64,000 nucleotides of DNA from Sphingobacterium sp. (GTDB taxonomy: Bacteria > Bacteroidota > Bacteroidia > Sphingobacteriales > Sphingobacteriaceae). The position numbers were made by a program, and so were the translations under genes. A model generated the notes under the pieces. It was given only the letters and a program-made list of their open reading frames with translations. It was not told the origin of the DNA and did no database searches. Location: NCBI GenBank assembly GCA_031277685.1, contig JAITLV010000280.1:1-64000 (forward strand), in the 5' to 3' direction. Each line of letters starts with the position of its first letter. The first letter of the stretch is position 1. This document shows, piece after piece, positions 17,287 through 27,541 of this stretch.

Positions 17287-17505
17287 AGCTACTACATCGC
17301 TTGTGGGGCAAGAGTATTTGATACCACATTGAATCGACCGGTATGGTGGAATGGCTCTATTTGAGTCGATGGGAAGCAATCCGCCACTTCGTTGGACACA
17401 GCGGCAGCCCCCCAGTAATACTTATACGCCGTCCGAAGTTCAAGCTATATTGGCCGAATTAAGAGATCTAAAAACTAAACTGCGAAGTGCAGGAATACTT
17501 GCCAT
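17287..17505 (+). pseudogene. C-terminal relic of a tail-fibre-like structural protein
   Basis: In the frame of 17287 the sequence reads SYYIACGARVFDTTLNRPVWWNGSI, then a TGA where 'W' would be expected, then VDGKQ. The phrase FDTTLNxPxWWNGxxWVD is common at the C-terminus of Bacteroidota tail-fibre-like proteins. In another frame the region continues SNTYTPSEVQAILAELRDLKTKLRSAGIL, a C-terminal helix also found in such proteins. At least one nonsense and one frameshift are needed to join them. The relic and module copy A flank the lipoprotein gene, as if one ancestral gene had been split. That link is inferred. Confidence 0.55.
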
Positions 17506-17605
17506 CCAATTGTTTGGTGATTGGTTAATTGGATTCCTTCTTTTAAAAGAGCAAGTTTTTTCTTTGAGGTATCTGCTTAGGCTCTAAAGAATAAAAGAGA
17601 CTTTT

Positions 17606-17698
17606 CGGTATCTCTCCAATACCGCTTATATACACCTTGTTTTTCTCAGATCGCGCTCTTATCAACCATACTTTTGCTATACACATAAAAACAAAAAA
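17606..17698 (+). repeat. MANQFL module, copy B: inverted repeat and promoter
   Basis: Upstream part of the second module copy. The inverted repeat CGGTAT-n7-ATACCG is at 17606-17624 and the box TACTTTTG at 17669-17676, 23 bp before the ATG. The stretch from the -7 box to the start codon is nearly identical to copies A and C. Confidence 0.85.
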
Positions 17699-18185
17699 AT
17701 GGCAAATCAATTTTTAGTTAAAGAAACAATGGCAGATATGCGAGGCTTATCGGCTGCGGAAATTACAGCTTTACAAAACGGAACTTATGAGGGAGTTCAA
17801 TTATTAGGTTATTACGAAAAAGGGGATACCCCAGAACCGATTTTATTATCTTTCCAGTTCGTCAGGCACAGACGATGGTGGTAGTGTGATTGTAAGTAAC
17901 AACCTAACATTTATTAATCCCTATTTAACAACCGAGGGGAAGGTAAAGGGATCATGGTTTGCTGCACAAGGTGGGCTTGAAATCATAGGAGACTTTGATG
18001 GGAAGGAAAAGTTCATTTTGGATACTGCTCCTTATAATACAAGCGGACATCGCGTAATTAATCACATTGGTTCTGCTAGCGAATATGATAATTCACTATT
18101 CACTCCCGTGGTCGGATGGACATTATCCGGTATTAAGATATCGACTGCATTTAATCGCAATGTAGGCGTAAACTGCGACTATTAA
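17699..18185 (+). pseudogene. MANQFL-family protein, frameshifted
   Basis: The frame opens with MANQFLVKETMADMRGLSAA, continues through GTYEGVQLLGYYEKGDTPEP, and then runs into the stop at 17884. If one base is removed near 17850-17860 (the run TCTTTCC), the protein continues as SSSSGTDDGGSVIVSNNL and runs to 18185. The intact copy C shows the same DDGGSVI phrase directly after a Pro/Thr-rich linker, so the join is right. Total intended length would be about 161 residues. The family resembles the N-terminus of tail-spike or beta-helix surface proteins. Whether the shift is real, a sequencing error or a programmed event is open. Confidence 0.75.
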
Positions 18186-18478
18186 ATTTCCTCTTGTATA
18201 TGTTAGCTATCATATTCTTACCGTTGGTTGGAAGTATTTACGTACTTGTCCTACTTAAAAAGATAAAAGAAGTCCGATATAAATGTTAATATTTTATTAA
18301 ATCAATCTTTAATTTTAGCTCGTTTTGTCTTTTTTTTGAAAAAAAATTGATTTCACTGATAATTTATTTTTGTATGTCGTTTTTGTTATTTAGATTTGTT
18401 CTACATAAGCATTGCGTCGTATAAAAGGACTTTAAAGTATACTTTGTTTTAATTTATTACACAGCCATCTTTTATTTT
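18186..18478. other. Intergenic region before the tail-fibre-like genes
   Basis: About 290 bp of AT-rich DNA between the end of the frameshifted MANQFL gene and the first tail-fibre-like gene. It probably holds the promoter of the locus 1 operon. No ORF was seen. Confidence 0.35.
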
Positions 18479-19186
18479 ATGAGAAGAAGAAAATTACCTC
18501 TTATAGTTTTGGGTATCTTGGGTTTTCAATTCAGTATAGCACAGACAAATACATTTCCTGCCACAGGCAATGTTGGTATCGGTACAACTTCACCACAAAG
18601 CAAGCTACAGGTAGTGGGTGGTTTATCGGTAAACGGGCGTAATGCGACCGCCGGAGTGAATGGTTTTGGAAACGGAATCCAATTGATTGATCCCAGTCAC
18701 ACATCCATAATATTTAACCCAGGGGAACCTAGCCAGCTGATGTTTGGTTTCCATACCAACGGTAGCATGTATTGGGGGAATAATACCAGCTATTCGATGT
18801 CGCTTACAAAATCTGGAGATCTTCGGGTTTTTAATACCCTATCGGTTGGCTCTGGTTTGTTGCCAGGCTATAAAATGTCTGTGGCCGGGAAATTGGCAGC
18901 TCAGGAAGTTTTGGTAACCACAAGCAATTGGCCAGATTATGTTTTCAAGGCGGATTACAAACTGCCAAGTCTTGTTGAAACAGAGAAGTTTATCAATGAG
19001 AACGGTCATTTGCCGGATGTGCCTAAATCTGAAGACGCAGAAGCAAATGGAATTTCCCTCGGCGAAATGAACAAGATCCTACTTAAAAAGATCGAGGAAA
19101 TTACGCTTCATCTGATCGATATGGAGAAAAAAAATCTAAATCAGCAGAAATTGATAGAAAAGCTTTTGCTTAAATCCGATAGATAA
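18479..19186 (+). CDS. Secreted tail-fibre/adhesin-like protein
   Basis: A 235-residue exported protein (signal to about residue 21, cut after SIAQ). The N-terminal repeat TGNVGIGTTSPQSKLQVVGG is the 'GNVGIGTxxPxxKLxV' head of Bacteroidota tail-fibre and beta-helix surface proteins. The C-terminus has the recurring NWPDYVFKADYKLPSL..FINENGHLPDVP block, then a coiled coil (LKKIEEITLHLIDMEKKNLN). This C-terminal block resembles the intramolecular chaperone-type tails of phage tail spikes. It starts an operon leading into the RHS genes, and the next gene is a shorter paralogue. Confidence 0.72.
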   Translation: MRRRKLPLIVLGILGFQFSIAQTNTFPATGNVGIGTTSPQSKLQVVGGLSVNGRNATAGVNGFGNGIQLIDPSHTSIIFNPGEPSQLMFGFHTNGSMYWGNNTSYSMSLTKSGDLRVFNTLSVGSGLLPGYKMSVAGKLAAQEVLVTTSNWPDYVFKADYKLPSLVETEKFINENGHLPDVPKSEDAEANGISLGEMNKILLKKIEEITLHLIDMEKKNLNQQKLIEKLLLKSDR

Positions 19187-19219
19187 AACTCTTTTCTTAT
19201 ACTAATCAAATATCCTTAT

Positions 19220-19762
19220 ATGAGTAATTTCATGAAAGCCATTCTTGGGTGGCTATTCTCCATTCTGGTCTTGACAGCTGTTGGGCAAGGTTCTAGTGAC
19301 CTTATTTTGACCGGTTCAAATTCTTGGATTTTCCATACACCCGACGACGGTCGGACAAATTTGCATATCGCTCCTTATATCAATGGGGATTGGAAGTGGG
19401 GGATGGTCTATTTGGAAAATAACGGTCTTCTTGTTGCGGAGGGACTTAGTACTAAAGCACTTGCGGTTAAAGGTAATATCCGGGCAAAAGAAATAAAAGT
19501 GGAAACCAGTAATTGGCCAGACTATGTTTTTAAACCTAAATACAAATTACTCACTTTAGCCGAGACAGAACGTTTTATCAACGAAAACGGCCATTTGCCA
19601 AATGTGCCAAAAGCAGAGGTTGTAGAAAACGAAGGTTATTCACTTGATGAGATGGACAAGATACTACTGAAAAAGATCGAAGAATTGACTTTACAATTGA
19701 TTGAAAAAGATAAGATGTTACAAGATCTAGTAAAACGTATGAATAAACTAGAATCTCATTAG
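19220..19762 (+). CDS. Secreted tail-fibre/adhesin-like protein, short paralogue
   Basis: A 180-residue paralogue of the preceding protein, sharing the NWPDYVFKPKYKLLTLAETE..FINENGHLPNVP block and the C-terminal coiled coil. A signal peptide ends near residue 22 (TAVGQ). The head region is shorter and different (SSDLILTGSNSWIFHTPDDG), so the two genes have conserved tails with unlike N-termini. It lies 33 bp downstream of the first and 73 bp upstream of the RHS partner gene, in the same operon. Confidence 0.7.
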   Translation: MSNFMKAILGWLFSILVLTAVGQGSSDLILTGSNSWIFHTPDDGRTNLHIAPYINGDWKWGMVYLENNGLLVAEGLSTKALAVKGNIRAKEIKVETSNWPDYVFKPKYKLLTLAETERFINENGHLPNVPKAEVVENEGYSLDEMDKILLKKIEELTLQLIEKDKMLQDLVKRMNKLESH

Positions 19763-19835
19763 CAAATAAACTCATTTACGAAATCATAAATCACAAAACT
19801 ATTAATTTTTTGACCATAATCAATAAGGATAGCAC

Positions 19836-22800
19836 ATGTCAAATAGAGTAACCATATTCTGCCATTTATTCATTTTTATTTTTTGCCTGCAATATGTTCA
19901 GGCTCAAGACCCTTCAACATCCGCTGCCCAACCGAGTATTCAGAGTCCAGATGTATCGACTTTAGGCAAGTTTGGAAGTATTCCCATCTCTCCATTTACG
20001 GGAGCTGCGCTTATTAAAGTTCCATTGCTCGAGATACCTGTGGGAAGCGGAAAGATTCCAGTTTATCTTGCCTATGATGCTTCCGGATGTAGACCCGACC
20101 AACGGCCGTCTGTTTTTGGACTTAATTGGTCCCTTGGAGCGGGCGGAGCCATACAGCGACGGGCAAAAGGCGCTTTCGACGAGCGTTATAACAAGATATT
20201 TGCGAGGGGAGTTTTTAGTTATACTGAAAGCGGAACCCGGGAGAATGCAAAATCCGATTGGAATACGGAGGCTCAACTTCGTGGAAAAGATATCGATCAG
20301 GCTCCAGATGAGTTCGTTTTTAATTTTAATGGCATCGCAGGAAGTTTTTATCTAAACCATGAAAATAATTGGATTGTTAATTGTAAAGATGATCCAAATA
20401 TTAAGGTTGAGGTAAAAACGGAAACGGATTATAAACTTGGAATAGCAACTTTAGGGAGGGTATATACCGGATTTACTCTGACGATGGGTAATGGTATAAA
20501 GTATAGTTTTGGCTACGATCTGGAAGCTATAGAGTTTTCTTCGCCCAGCGTTCCTGCATATATGCCTCCTGGATGGAGCAGGGAAACTCCTCCATTTGCA
20601 AATAATAGTAGCTGGGAAGCAAGTGTACAGACCAGTGCATGGCAATTGACCAAAATTATCTATCCAGATGGAAATACTTCCGCACTTAAATATAAAAGAG
20701 GATATGCTCCCTATATGCCATTGTACTCCGAGATTTCGGAAGGAGCAGTTGTGCATATGCCGGTAGGTGTCTATATGCTTGTTAACCGCAACCAACCACA
20801 GAATTACTCAGTGCTGACATCCACCCTCATCCAAATAAATACCTCACAGGGTGTTGTATGTGATTTTGAAAGCTCGCTGACTAAAGACCTATTCCTTTGC
20901 CTACAATGATCTAAAATTACCCACATATGCCTCCGGTAGAACAGATCATTGGGGGTATTATAATGGGAAAAATTATTGGATGGATGGCGGAGAAGAGGGC
21001 GGATATTATGCATATCCCAATATGGTCAAATATCTTAAATCCAGGGAGCCAGATACAAGCTTGATGAAGGCTGAGATGATCAAACAGATCAAATACCCCA
21101 CAGGTGGCTACACTTTATTTACCTTTGAGCCACATACCTATTCGACGGTTGTCTTACAATCACCTAAAATAAGCTTACAGAAGAATACTGTTAACAGCTT
21201 TGCTGGCGGGTTACGTTTGAGAAAAACTGAAGATTTTGACGGGATCAATGTTAAACCGAGTGTGACCGAGTATTTTTATACCAGGGACTATCTTACAAAC
21301 GGGGCCTTATCCAGTGGAGTATTAAATGGAAATCCGATATATTATGAAGAAGGAAAAGATTATAATGGAACGCCTTATAGGCGCTTTAATAGCCTTTCGT
21401 TAAATTATCTTAATAACTCCAATGGTAATCATGTCAACTACAGTGAGGTTACTGAAAAGACAATGGGGGGATACAAGGTGTTAAAGTTCACCAACCATGA
21501 CAATGGATATTTGGATAAAGAACCCTTTGCTCAGCGTGATTATGATGTCGAAAGTTCGCGTTATGACCAGCAGCTGTTCGGAAGTCTTGCTTTGGAACGG
21601 GGGCTTTTGCTTTCGGAGCAACTTTTTACGGATAAAAAAGTGAAAATAAACAAGACCGAAAATAAATATAACGATGATCCCACACGTTACAGCAAATATG
21701 TTCGTTCGGTATTTGAAGTCAGTCCGTCTGGACGGGTAGGATATAACAAAGTGGCTTTCCCGATTTATACGTTTGTTCCCTATCTTAAAAGTACAACCGT
21801 TACAAGTTATGGTACTGCAGGTGATTCTACTGTTAAATCGACGGAATTCTATTACAATGAACACCGTCTGGTACACCAGAAAAGGAACTATGATTCCGGT
21901 AAAATCCTCAGGGAAACAAATTATAAGTATCCCTCTGATTTTCCTGTGCTAGGAGATCAGGGCAGGTTGGCTGTAGATATCGTTTCTTACAAAAATGCCA
22001 ACATGGTTTCACTTCCTATTGAAATTTCATCTATCACCGCGGGGACAGTCAAAAACCTTGAACAAAGTGAATTTTTACAGTATAAAAAAGGTAAAGTCAG
22101 TTCCGTGCATCGATTTGACTTGACAAAACCTGCAAACATATCAGATATCCGAACCACCTATACCGATGATAATTACATTTTTAAACTGGGTGACAGTTAC
22201 AGGCAAGAGTGGACAATTAACGAAACCGATAATTACGGCAATCCATTGGAGATAGTACGGAACAGAGAACCATCAACCTGCTATATCTGGGGTTACAATG
22301 GACTGTGCCAGATTGCGGAGGTCAGGAATGTGGTTTATAGCGATATGCTGAAAGCGATAGGTGGAGCGACAGTTATCACCCAGCTCAACAGCCCAACTGT
22401 CACCGAAAGTTTTATCAAACAAAAAATGGATGCCTTAAGGATAGCTTTACCTCAGGCAGAAGTTACAAGCTACATTCATAAGCCGTTGGTGGGCATTCTG
22501 AGCAAAACTGATCCAAGAGGAGTGAAAGAAAGTTATGAATATGACCTATTTGGTCGGCTGTCCACGGTATTGGATGACAAAGGAAACATTATGAAAACAT
22601 TCTGTTATAATTATCGATGGCAAATGGTGGATTGCAATGGCAACCGTAAACTCCCGGTCAATGCATTTATAGTACCCTTAGCATATGAACGAAGCATAAA
22701 TGGAACAGGAAATGCGCTTTGCGAATCTACGAACCGTGATGAGTATTATATCCTGAATCCATCTAACGATCCCAATCCGGGTATCGTTGTGGGGACAGTC

Positions 22801-22929
22801 CTGTATAATCTGGATGGAAGTCCAGCTGCGGGCGGTTATTATTCACGGGGACCCGCAATTGCATACGTTGGAGCCAACGGCAAAGTCGAGAGTCTCCATC
22901 AATGTAATGAAGGATGGATAGAATGGTAA
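19836..22929 (+). pseudogene. RHS-A partner protein, locus 1, broken by deletion and frameshift
   Basis: Exported partner of the RHS core gene. The first piece (19836-20909) has a signal peptide (cut after QAQ near residue 24), then the 'SPDVSTLGKFGSIPISPFTGAAL' and 'YDASGCRPDQ..GLNWSLGAGG' blocks also found in the intact counterpart at 31366. It ends 357 residues in. The second piece (open from about 20884; internal ATG at 20980) picks up at YSFAYNDLKLP..TDHWGYY and continues to 22929 with RHS/YD-type repeats. Aligned with the intact counterpart, about 100 residues are missing at the join and the frame changes by one. The product is unlikely to be functional unless a rejoining mechanism exists. 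Assembly error cannot be excluded. Confidence 0.75.
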
Positions 22930-23005
22930 TGTAATCGGATTTGATTCTATAAGTCCTTATTATAGGATTTCAAGATAATGAAACTAGGAGAAAAAAATTG
23001 AATTA

Positions 23006-26000
23006 ATGTTATTTCCAATAAATTTACATATGTGGTCAGTAATAAAGGCTAGTTTGCACCAATTTTGTGAAGGAACAAAATTGTCGATAGCGAAAAGAAC
23101 GCTGTTGGTATGTTTGGCAGTATTGGCAAATTTTATGGGATATTCCCAGATCCCACAGGACCTCAGATTAGATAAATACGAGGGGCAGCTTAGCATTCAA
23201 GCGTTGAACAGTGTTACGCTGCTCAATGGATTTCACATACCGATGGGCGGCAATGCCACTATCGGTATCGCAGCATTTCCCTCAGTTGTTAGTAAACCCA
23301 CTGCTTTTCGGAATTTCATCCTAACCAGAAGCTATCGTGTCGCGGGAGTGAATGCACAGAATCTGAAACAATCACGAAGTATTAGCGAAGAAAACCAGTC
23401 AATCCAGTATTTTGACGGACTCGGGCGTAATATTCAGCAAGTTGAGATCATGGCGAGCCCTACTTATAAGGATATTGTACAGCATAAGGAATACGATAAC
23501 CAGGGGCGGGAAAGTATCAACTACCTTCCCCATGCAAAGAATGTATCTGGGGATGGTGCGTTTAATCCAAATGCCAGATACGATCAGTTGGCATACTATT
23601 CTGAAAATGGGTCTTGGGATCTAGCAGTGGTCAAAACTAATTTCCCTTATGCGGCAACACTTTTTGAAAACAGTCCGTTAAATCGTGTACTCGAACAAGG
23701 GGCACCCGGTGCGAGCTGGCAACTAGGTGTAATGGGGGTTCCCGGAGGGGGGCATACCGTTCGGACAGTATATGGCTCAAATGTTGAGAGCACGCAGGAG
23801 CTGGTCAGGCTCTGGATCGTAGATTATAATTCGGATGGAATTCCGACCGGAGCCAAAGGTACAGGAAAATACAGTGCGGGCAGACTTAGTAAAACAACCA
23901 TTCGGGATGAAAATTGGATCTCAGGGAAGGCTGGGACGGTAGACGAATACAAGGATTTCGATGACCGTGTTGTTCTGAAAAGAGTCTGGAATGTTAATCC
24001 TTCCACTAAAGCAGAGTATCCTTTGGATACATATTATGTATACGGCAATTTTGGAAACCTGTGCTATGTGATCCCTCCGGCAGTGAAGGCAACGAGTTTT
24101 ACAGAACTTGCAACAGATGCAAATTTTGATAAATATATCTATGCTTACAGGTACGATGAACGGAAGCGCATGATATGGAAGAAAATTCCCGGCAAAGGCC
24201 CAGAGTATTTCGTCTATAATAAAAATGACCAGTTGGTATTTACAAGAGATGCTGAACAGCTCAAGCGTGGTGAGTGGGGGGTTATCAAGTATGATGCTTT
24301 TGGAAGAACAGTTATGACCGGTGTGGAGAGTGGGCATCCAGGCGACAATCACACTGCATTACAGAATGCGCTCAAAGAATTTTCGGGAGCATCCTGGGAA
24401 GACCGCGGGACAGTATTAGAGGGGTATACCAACAAAGCTATTCCACAGAATACGGTCAATATGACAGTATTACAGGTATATTATTATAACGACTATAACA
24501 ATATACCGGGCATCCCCTTTACGAACCATGCCGCCTATAGCAAAAAGTTGAAGACGTTACTGACAGCCAGCAAGGTTAGAGTATTGGGTAAGGACGATTG
24601 GTTGTGGATCGTAAATCACTATGATGATGATGCACGTCTCGTGAATATTCAGAGTACGGATCACCTTGGCGGAATTGATGCTGTTACGAATACATACAGT
24701 TTTCCGGGCGAACTGTTGACCAGCACACGATCACATACACCCAAGGGTGGGAAAGCAACAATTATAACAACGACCAATAGTTACGACCATATTGGGCGTC
24801 TTGCTTCATCAAAAGAGAAGATCGGATCTCAGGCAGAGGTAATACTTGCATCCAATAGCTACAATGAGATCGGACAGTTAAAGACAAGCTATATGGGCAA
24901 GGTAGCTGCCGAACCGGGATATGTGGATACGACGAATTATACCTATAATGAGCGTGGATGGTTATCCAAAAGTATCTCTCCTAGATTCAGCCAGCAGCTC
25001 AAATACGGAGATGGTACCACACCACAGTGGAATGGCAATATCAGCGGGCAGTTGTGGAATGAAAATGATAAGCTCGATGGCACAGCCAAAAACTTTAGTT
25101 ATGGCTATGACCGGCTCAACAGACTTACAAGTGGAACTAGCACGCCTGCCGGTGCCGCAAGTATGACTGAGGTGATGAGCTATGATGATATGGGGAATAT
25201 CAAAACCTTGAAGCGGGATGCGCTTGTTGCAGCAACATACGCTTACAACGGAAATAAATTGACTAAGCTTACAGGTGGTTTGTCGGGGGATTATACCTAT
25301 GATGATAATGGTAATGTGAAAACAGATCGCTTGGGGATGGCTTATACCTATAATTACCTGAACCTGCCGCAGACTGTGACGAAAGTAGGTACGGATGTCA
25401 GTTTCCTTTATGATGCAGGGGGGACAAAACTTCGGAAGTTTTCTAAAATTGGGACGAGCAGCCCAATCAGCGTGACACGGGATTATATAGGTGGCATCGA
25501 GTATAACAACGGCAAGATTGAAATTATCCATAATGCCGTTGGGTACGCCATGTGGAACGGTACGAGTTACGTTTACCATTATAACCTCATGGATCATCTT
25601 GGTAATGTACGTGCATCCCTGAAGCGGGGTAGCAGTGCAAAAATTGTTGATGTGGTACAGCGTGACAATTATTATCCGTTCGGCAAGCGCAAGGTTGTGT
25701 TAGGAGGAAATAATAAGTATCTTTACAATGGTAAGGAGATCCAGGGCGAGCTTGGAGACAGTTATGACCACGGGGCACGTTTTTATGACGCAGAAATAGG
25801 ACGATGGAATGTCGTGGATCCGTTGGCGGATGATTTTACTGGCGTTAGCCCCTATAATTACGTCTATAATAATCCCCTTGCTTTCACCGACCCGAACGGT
25901 ATGTTTGCTGAGCCTGGATGGTACCTGCCGAATGGAGCTACGAGTACTAGCCAGGCCGTCGAATTCGAGGGGTCGGGACCAATAACCGGCTATACGCTAA

Positions 26001-26650
26001 TTCCGAGCCTGCCCACTGCTGATGTTTATGGTGGTGGTATGAGTAGCTGGGCATCGGGGTGGAACAGTTTCAGTAATTTCTTTAATGGTTTTGGTCTTGG
26101 CTGGTCATTCAGCGGGCAGTCAAGTGGTGCTTATGGCCCTTATTTACCCACAGACAAAGACATCAACAATGCCGGGGCAGTCTTATCCATGATCCCAGCC
26201 ACAGCACCTTTGGGCGTAGTGATGCAGCTGAGTACGGCTCAGAGCAAGGCTGAAGTGGGAATGGTCGTGGCAACCAGTCTGCCTTATATGAGGATTGTTA
26301 AGGGGATTGGTGGAGCTGCTGCTAAGGGCGTGACTAATGCTGGTGAAATGTTAGGTGGTTTCGGTATTCCTAAATTATATACTTATACTAACAATGGAAA
26401 AAGTGTTTTTGTATCGGCACATGCAATGAAACATCTTGAAGAACTGGCGACTAATGGAGCTAAATTGGGGCCAGATTATTTAGGGTTATTGGGTCAAACA
26501 TACCAAAAATCTTTACATTCGGTAATTGACGATGTGCTGTCCCGTGGGACTATTCAATATCGAAAAATGTTCTATTCAGGCGGTAATGAGATAATGTTTG
26601 GTGCGCCAAGAGCGGTAGGTGAGCTGCCTGCAGTTATCCATTTTCGATAA
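23006..26650 (+). CDS. RHS repeat polymorphic toxin, locus 1 (RHS-B1)
   Basis: A 1214-residue secreted RHS protein with a signal peptide ending near residue 48 (MGYSQ). A DUF6443-type N-terminal block (FDGLGRNIQQVEIMASP) is followed by YD-type repeats and the RHS-associated core GARFYDAEIGRWNVVDPLAD, closing with DPNGM at about 962-966. The last 248 residues form the variable toxin region: a hydrophobic, Gly/Ala-rich segment (LPYMRIVKGIGGAAAKGV) that may aid translocation, then a C-terminal domain starting near GIPKLYTYTNNGKSVFVSAHAMKHLEE. That domain resembles BECR-fold RNase toxins in size and in its His-containing helix, but the family is not identified. Its immunity gene follows 19 bp downstream. 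Confidence 0.9.
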   Translation: MLFPINLHMWSVIKASLHQFCEGTKLSIAKRTLLVCLAVLANFMGYSQIPQDLRLDKYEGQLSIQALNSVTLLNGFHIPMGGNATIGIAAFPSVVSKPTAFRNFILTRSYRVAGVNAQNLKQSRSISEENQSIQYFDGLGRNIQQVEIMASPTYKDIVQHKEYDNQGRESINYLPHAKNVSGDGAFNPNARYDQLAYYSENGSWDLAVVKTNFPYAATLFENSPLNRVLEQGAPGASWQLGVMGVPGGGHTVRTVYGSNVESTQELVRLWIVDYNSDGIPTGAKGTGKYSAGRLSKTTIRDENWISGKAGTVDEYKDFDDRVVLKRVWNVNPSTKAEYPLDTYYVYGNFGNLCYVIPPAVKATSFTELATDANFDKYIYAYRYDERKRMIWKKIPGKGPEYFVYNKNDQLVFTRDAEQLKRGEWGVIKYDAFGRTVMTGVESGHPGDNHTALQNALKEFSGASWEDRGTVLEGYTNKAIPQNTVNMTVLQVYYYNDYNNIPGIPFTNHAAYSKKLKTLLTASKVRVLGKDDWLWIVNHYDDDARLVNIQSTDHLGGIDAVTNTYSFPGELLTSTRSHTPKGGKATIITTTNSYDHIGRLASSKEKIGSQAEVILASNSYNEIGQLKTSYMGKVAAEPGYVDTTNYTYNERGWLSKSISPRFSQQLKYGDGTTPQWNGNISGQLWNENDKLDGTAKNFSYGYDRLNRLTSGTSTPAGAASMTEVMSYDDMGNIKTLKRDALVAATYAYNGNKLTKLTGGLSGDYTYDDNGNVKTDRLGMAYTYNYLNLPQTVTKVGTDVSFLYDAGGTKLRKFSKIGTSSPISVTRDYIGGIEYNNGKIEIIHNAVGYAMWNGTSYVYHYNLMDHLGNVRASLKRGSSAKIVDVVQRDNYYPFGKRKVVLGGNNKYLYNGKEIQGELGDSYDHGARFYDAEIGRWNVVDPLADDFTGVSPYNYVYNNPLAFTDPNGMFAEPGWYLPNGATSTSQAVEFEGSGPITGYTLIPSLPTADVYGGGMSSWASGWNSFSNFFNGFGLGWSFSGQSSGAYGPYLPTDKDINNAGAVLSMIPATAPLGVVMQLSTAQSKAEVGMVVATSLPYMRIVKGIGGAAAKGVTNAGEMLGGFGIPKLYTYTNNGKSVFVSAHAMKHLEELATNGAKLGPDYLGLLGQTYQKSLHSVIDDVLSRGTIQYRKMFYSGGNEIMFGAPRAVGELPAVIHFR

Positions 26651-26669
26651 AACAATTTAAGATAAAATA

Positions 26670-27158
26670 ATGAAATTATATTTTAATAGTATTACTTCAG
26701 AACCATTTAGTGAAGTTATTTCTTACACTTCATTAAATCCCATTCCAGTAACATTGAAGTTGTCAAATAGCAAGGTTTTACCGGATACCCTTTATGCAAG
26801 AAATTTATCTGGAGAAAATTTTATAGAGTTTAGATTTAATAGGGAAACAAGAAAATTGTACGAGATAACAATTGTCGCGATAGAGGAGGATACTGTTAAA
26901 TTAGACGGTGATAATTGGATTGGTGGAGATGAGTTTTACGAATGTTGTATTGAAGATGAAGACGAATTGGATATTTCAGAGCCTATCCAAATATTACGTT
27001 CCAATAAATCTTTGTGTTTTTTTTGGGGAGAAAAGCCTTTTCATATTTATCCTATTGCTAAAAACTGCATGCTAGGGGTAGATCGTGATAAAAAATTATG
27101 TTCTGTTTTGTTAGTAAACTTAAATAATGAGTTAGTTTATGAGATATTAGGATTTTGA
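26670..27158 (+). CDS. Immunity protein for the RHS-B1 toxin
   Basis: A 162-residue cytoplasmic protein with no signal peptide, immediately after the toxin gene, which is the standard position for a cognate immunity protein. It is acidic in the middle (EDEDELDISEP) and of mixed alpha/beta content. It has no recognisable family. The gene is markedly more AT-rich than the RHS core. The following displaced toxin tail begins inside its stop codon. Confidence 0.72.
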   Translation: MKLYFNSITSEPFSEVISYTSLNPIPVTLKLSNSKVLPDTLYARNLSGENFIEFRFNRETRKLYEITIVAIEEDTVKLDGDNWIGGDEFYECCIEDEDELDISEPIQILRSNKSLCFFWGEKPFHIYPIAKNCMLGVDRDKKLCSVLLVNLNNELVYEILGF

Positions 27159-27534
27159 CAAAATTATCGAAGCCGCTAAGACGGGAAGTCAAGCATTAGT
27201 TAATCTTACAGAAGAAACGTTTTCGCAAGCATTATCTAAAGGTGCAGAAAATGTAGGGGGCTATTCTGTTTATGGAACTAAAGGATTAGTCGGCAAGACA
27301 TTTAATCGAAATATCTTTTTGTTAGAAGCTTCGGGAACTAAAAGCCTTTCAGGTTTCAGGTCGTTTGTGAGAGGCTTAGAAGCAGAAGCCGTAGGTGCGG
27401 GTGCAAATAAAATTTCAATTTATGGTTCTTCTGTGATTAATAAAGGTTTCCTTAACCCCAATATTGCCAGACGTTTTGGTTACACATTTGAACAGTCAGG
27501 TAGTGGCGTTTTTCTACAAAAAGTTTTAAAATAA
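27157..27534 (+). pseudogene. Displaced RHS toxin C-terminus 2 (GNAT-like end)
   Basis: An open frame without its own start, reading IIEAAKTGSQALVNLTEETFSQAL then a domain ending SVINKGFLNPNIARRFGYTFEQSGS. It matches the linker and toxin part of an RHS protein that lost its core. The C-terminal part resembles the end of a GNAT acetyltransferase fold, but this is a hint only. The first in-frame ATG or TTG is at 27319, too late to give the full domain. It begins with GCCGCTAAGACGGGAA at 27172-27187, the joint shared with the next tail. An immunity gene follows 8 bp later. Confidence 0.72.
27172..27187 (+). repeat. Toxin-joint direct repeat, copy 1
   Basis: GCCGCTAAGACGGGAA, encoding AAKTGS/T, occurs here and identically at 27975-27990 at the head of two different displaced toxin tails. 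Confidence 0.85.
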
Positions 27535-27541
27535 GTTAATT

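Noticed and set aside
17840..17890. Programmed frameshift in the MANQFL gene
   Set aside because: No slippery heptamer or downstream structure was seen; a simple mutation or read error is more likely, so it is reported only as a frameshift.
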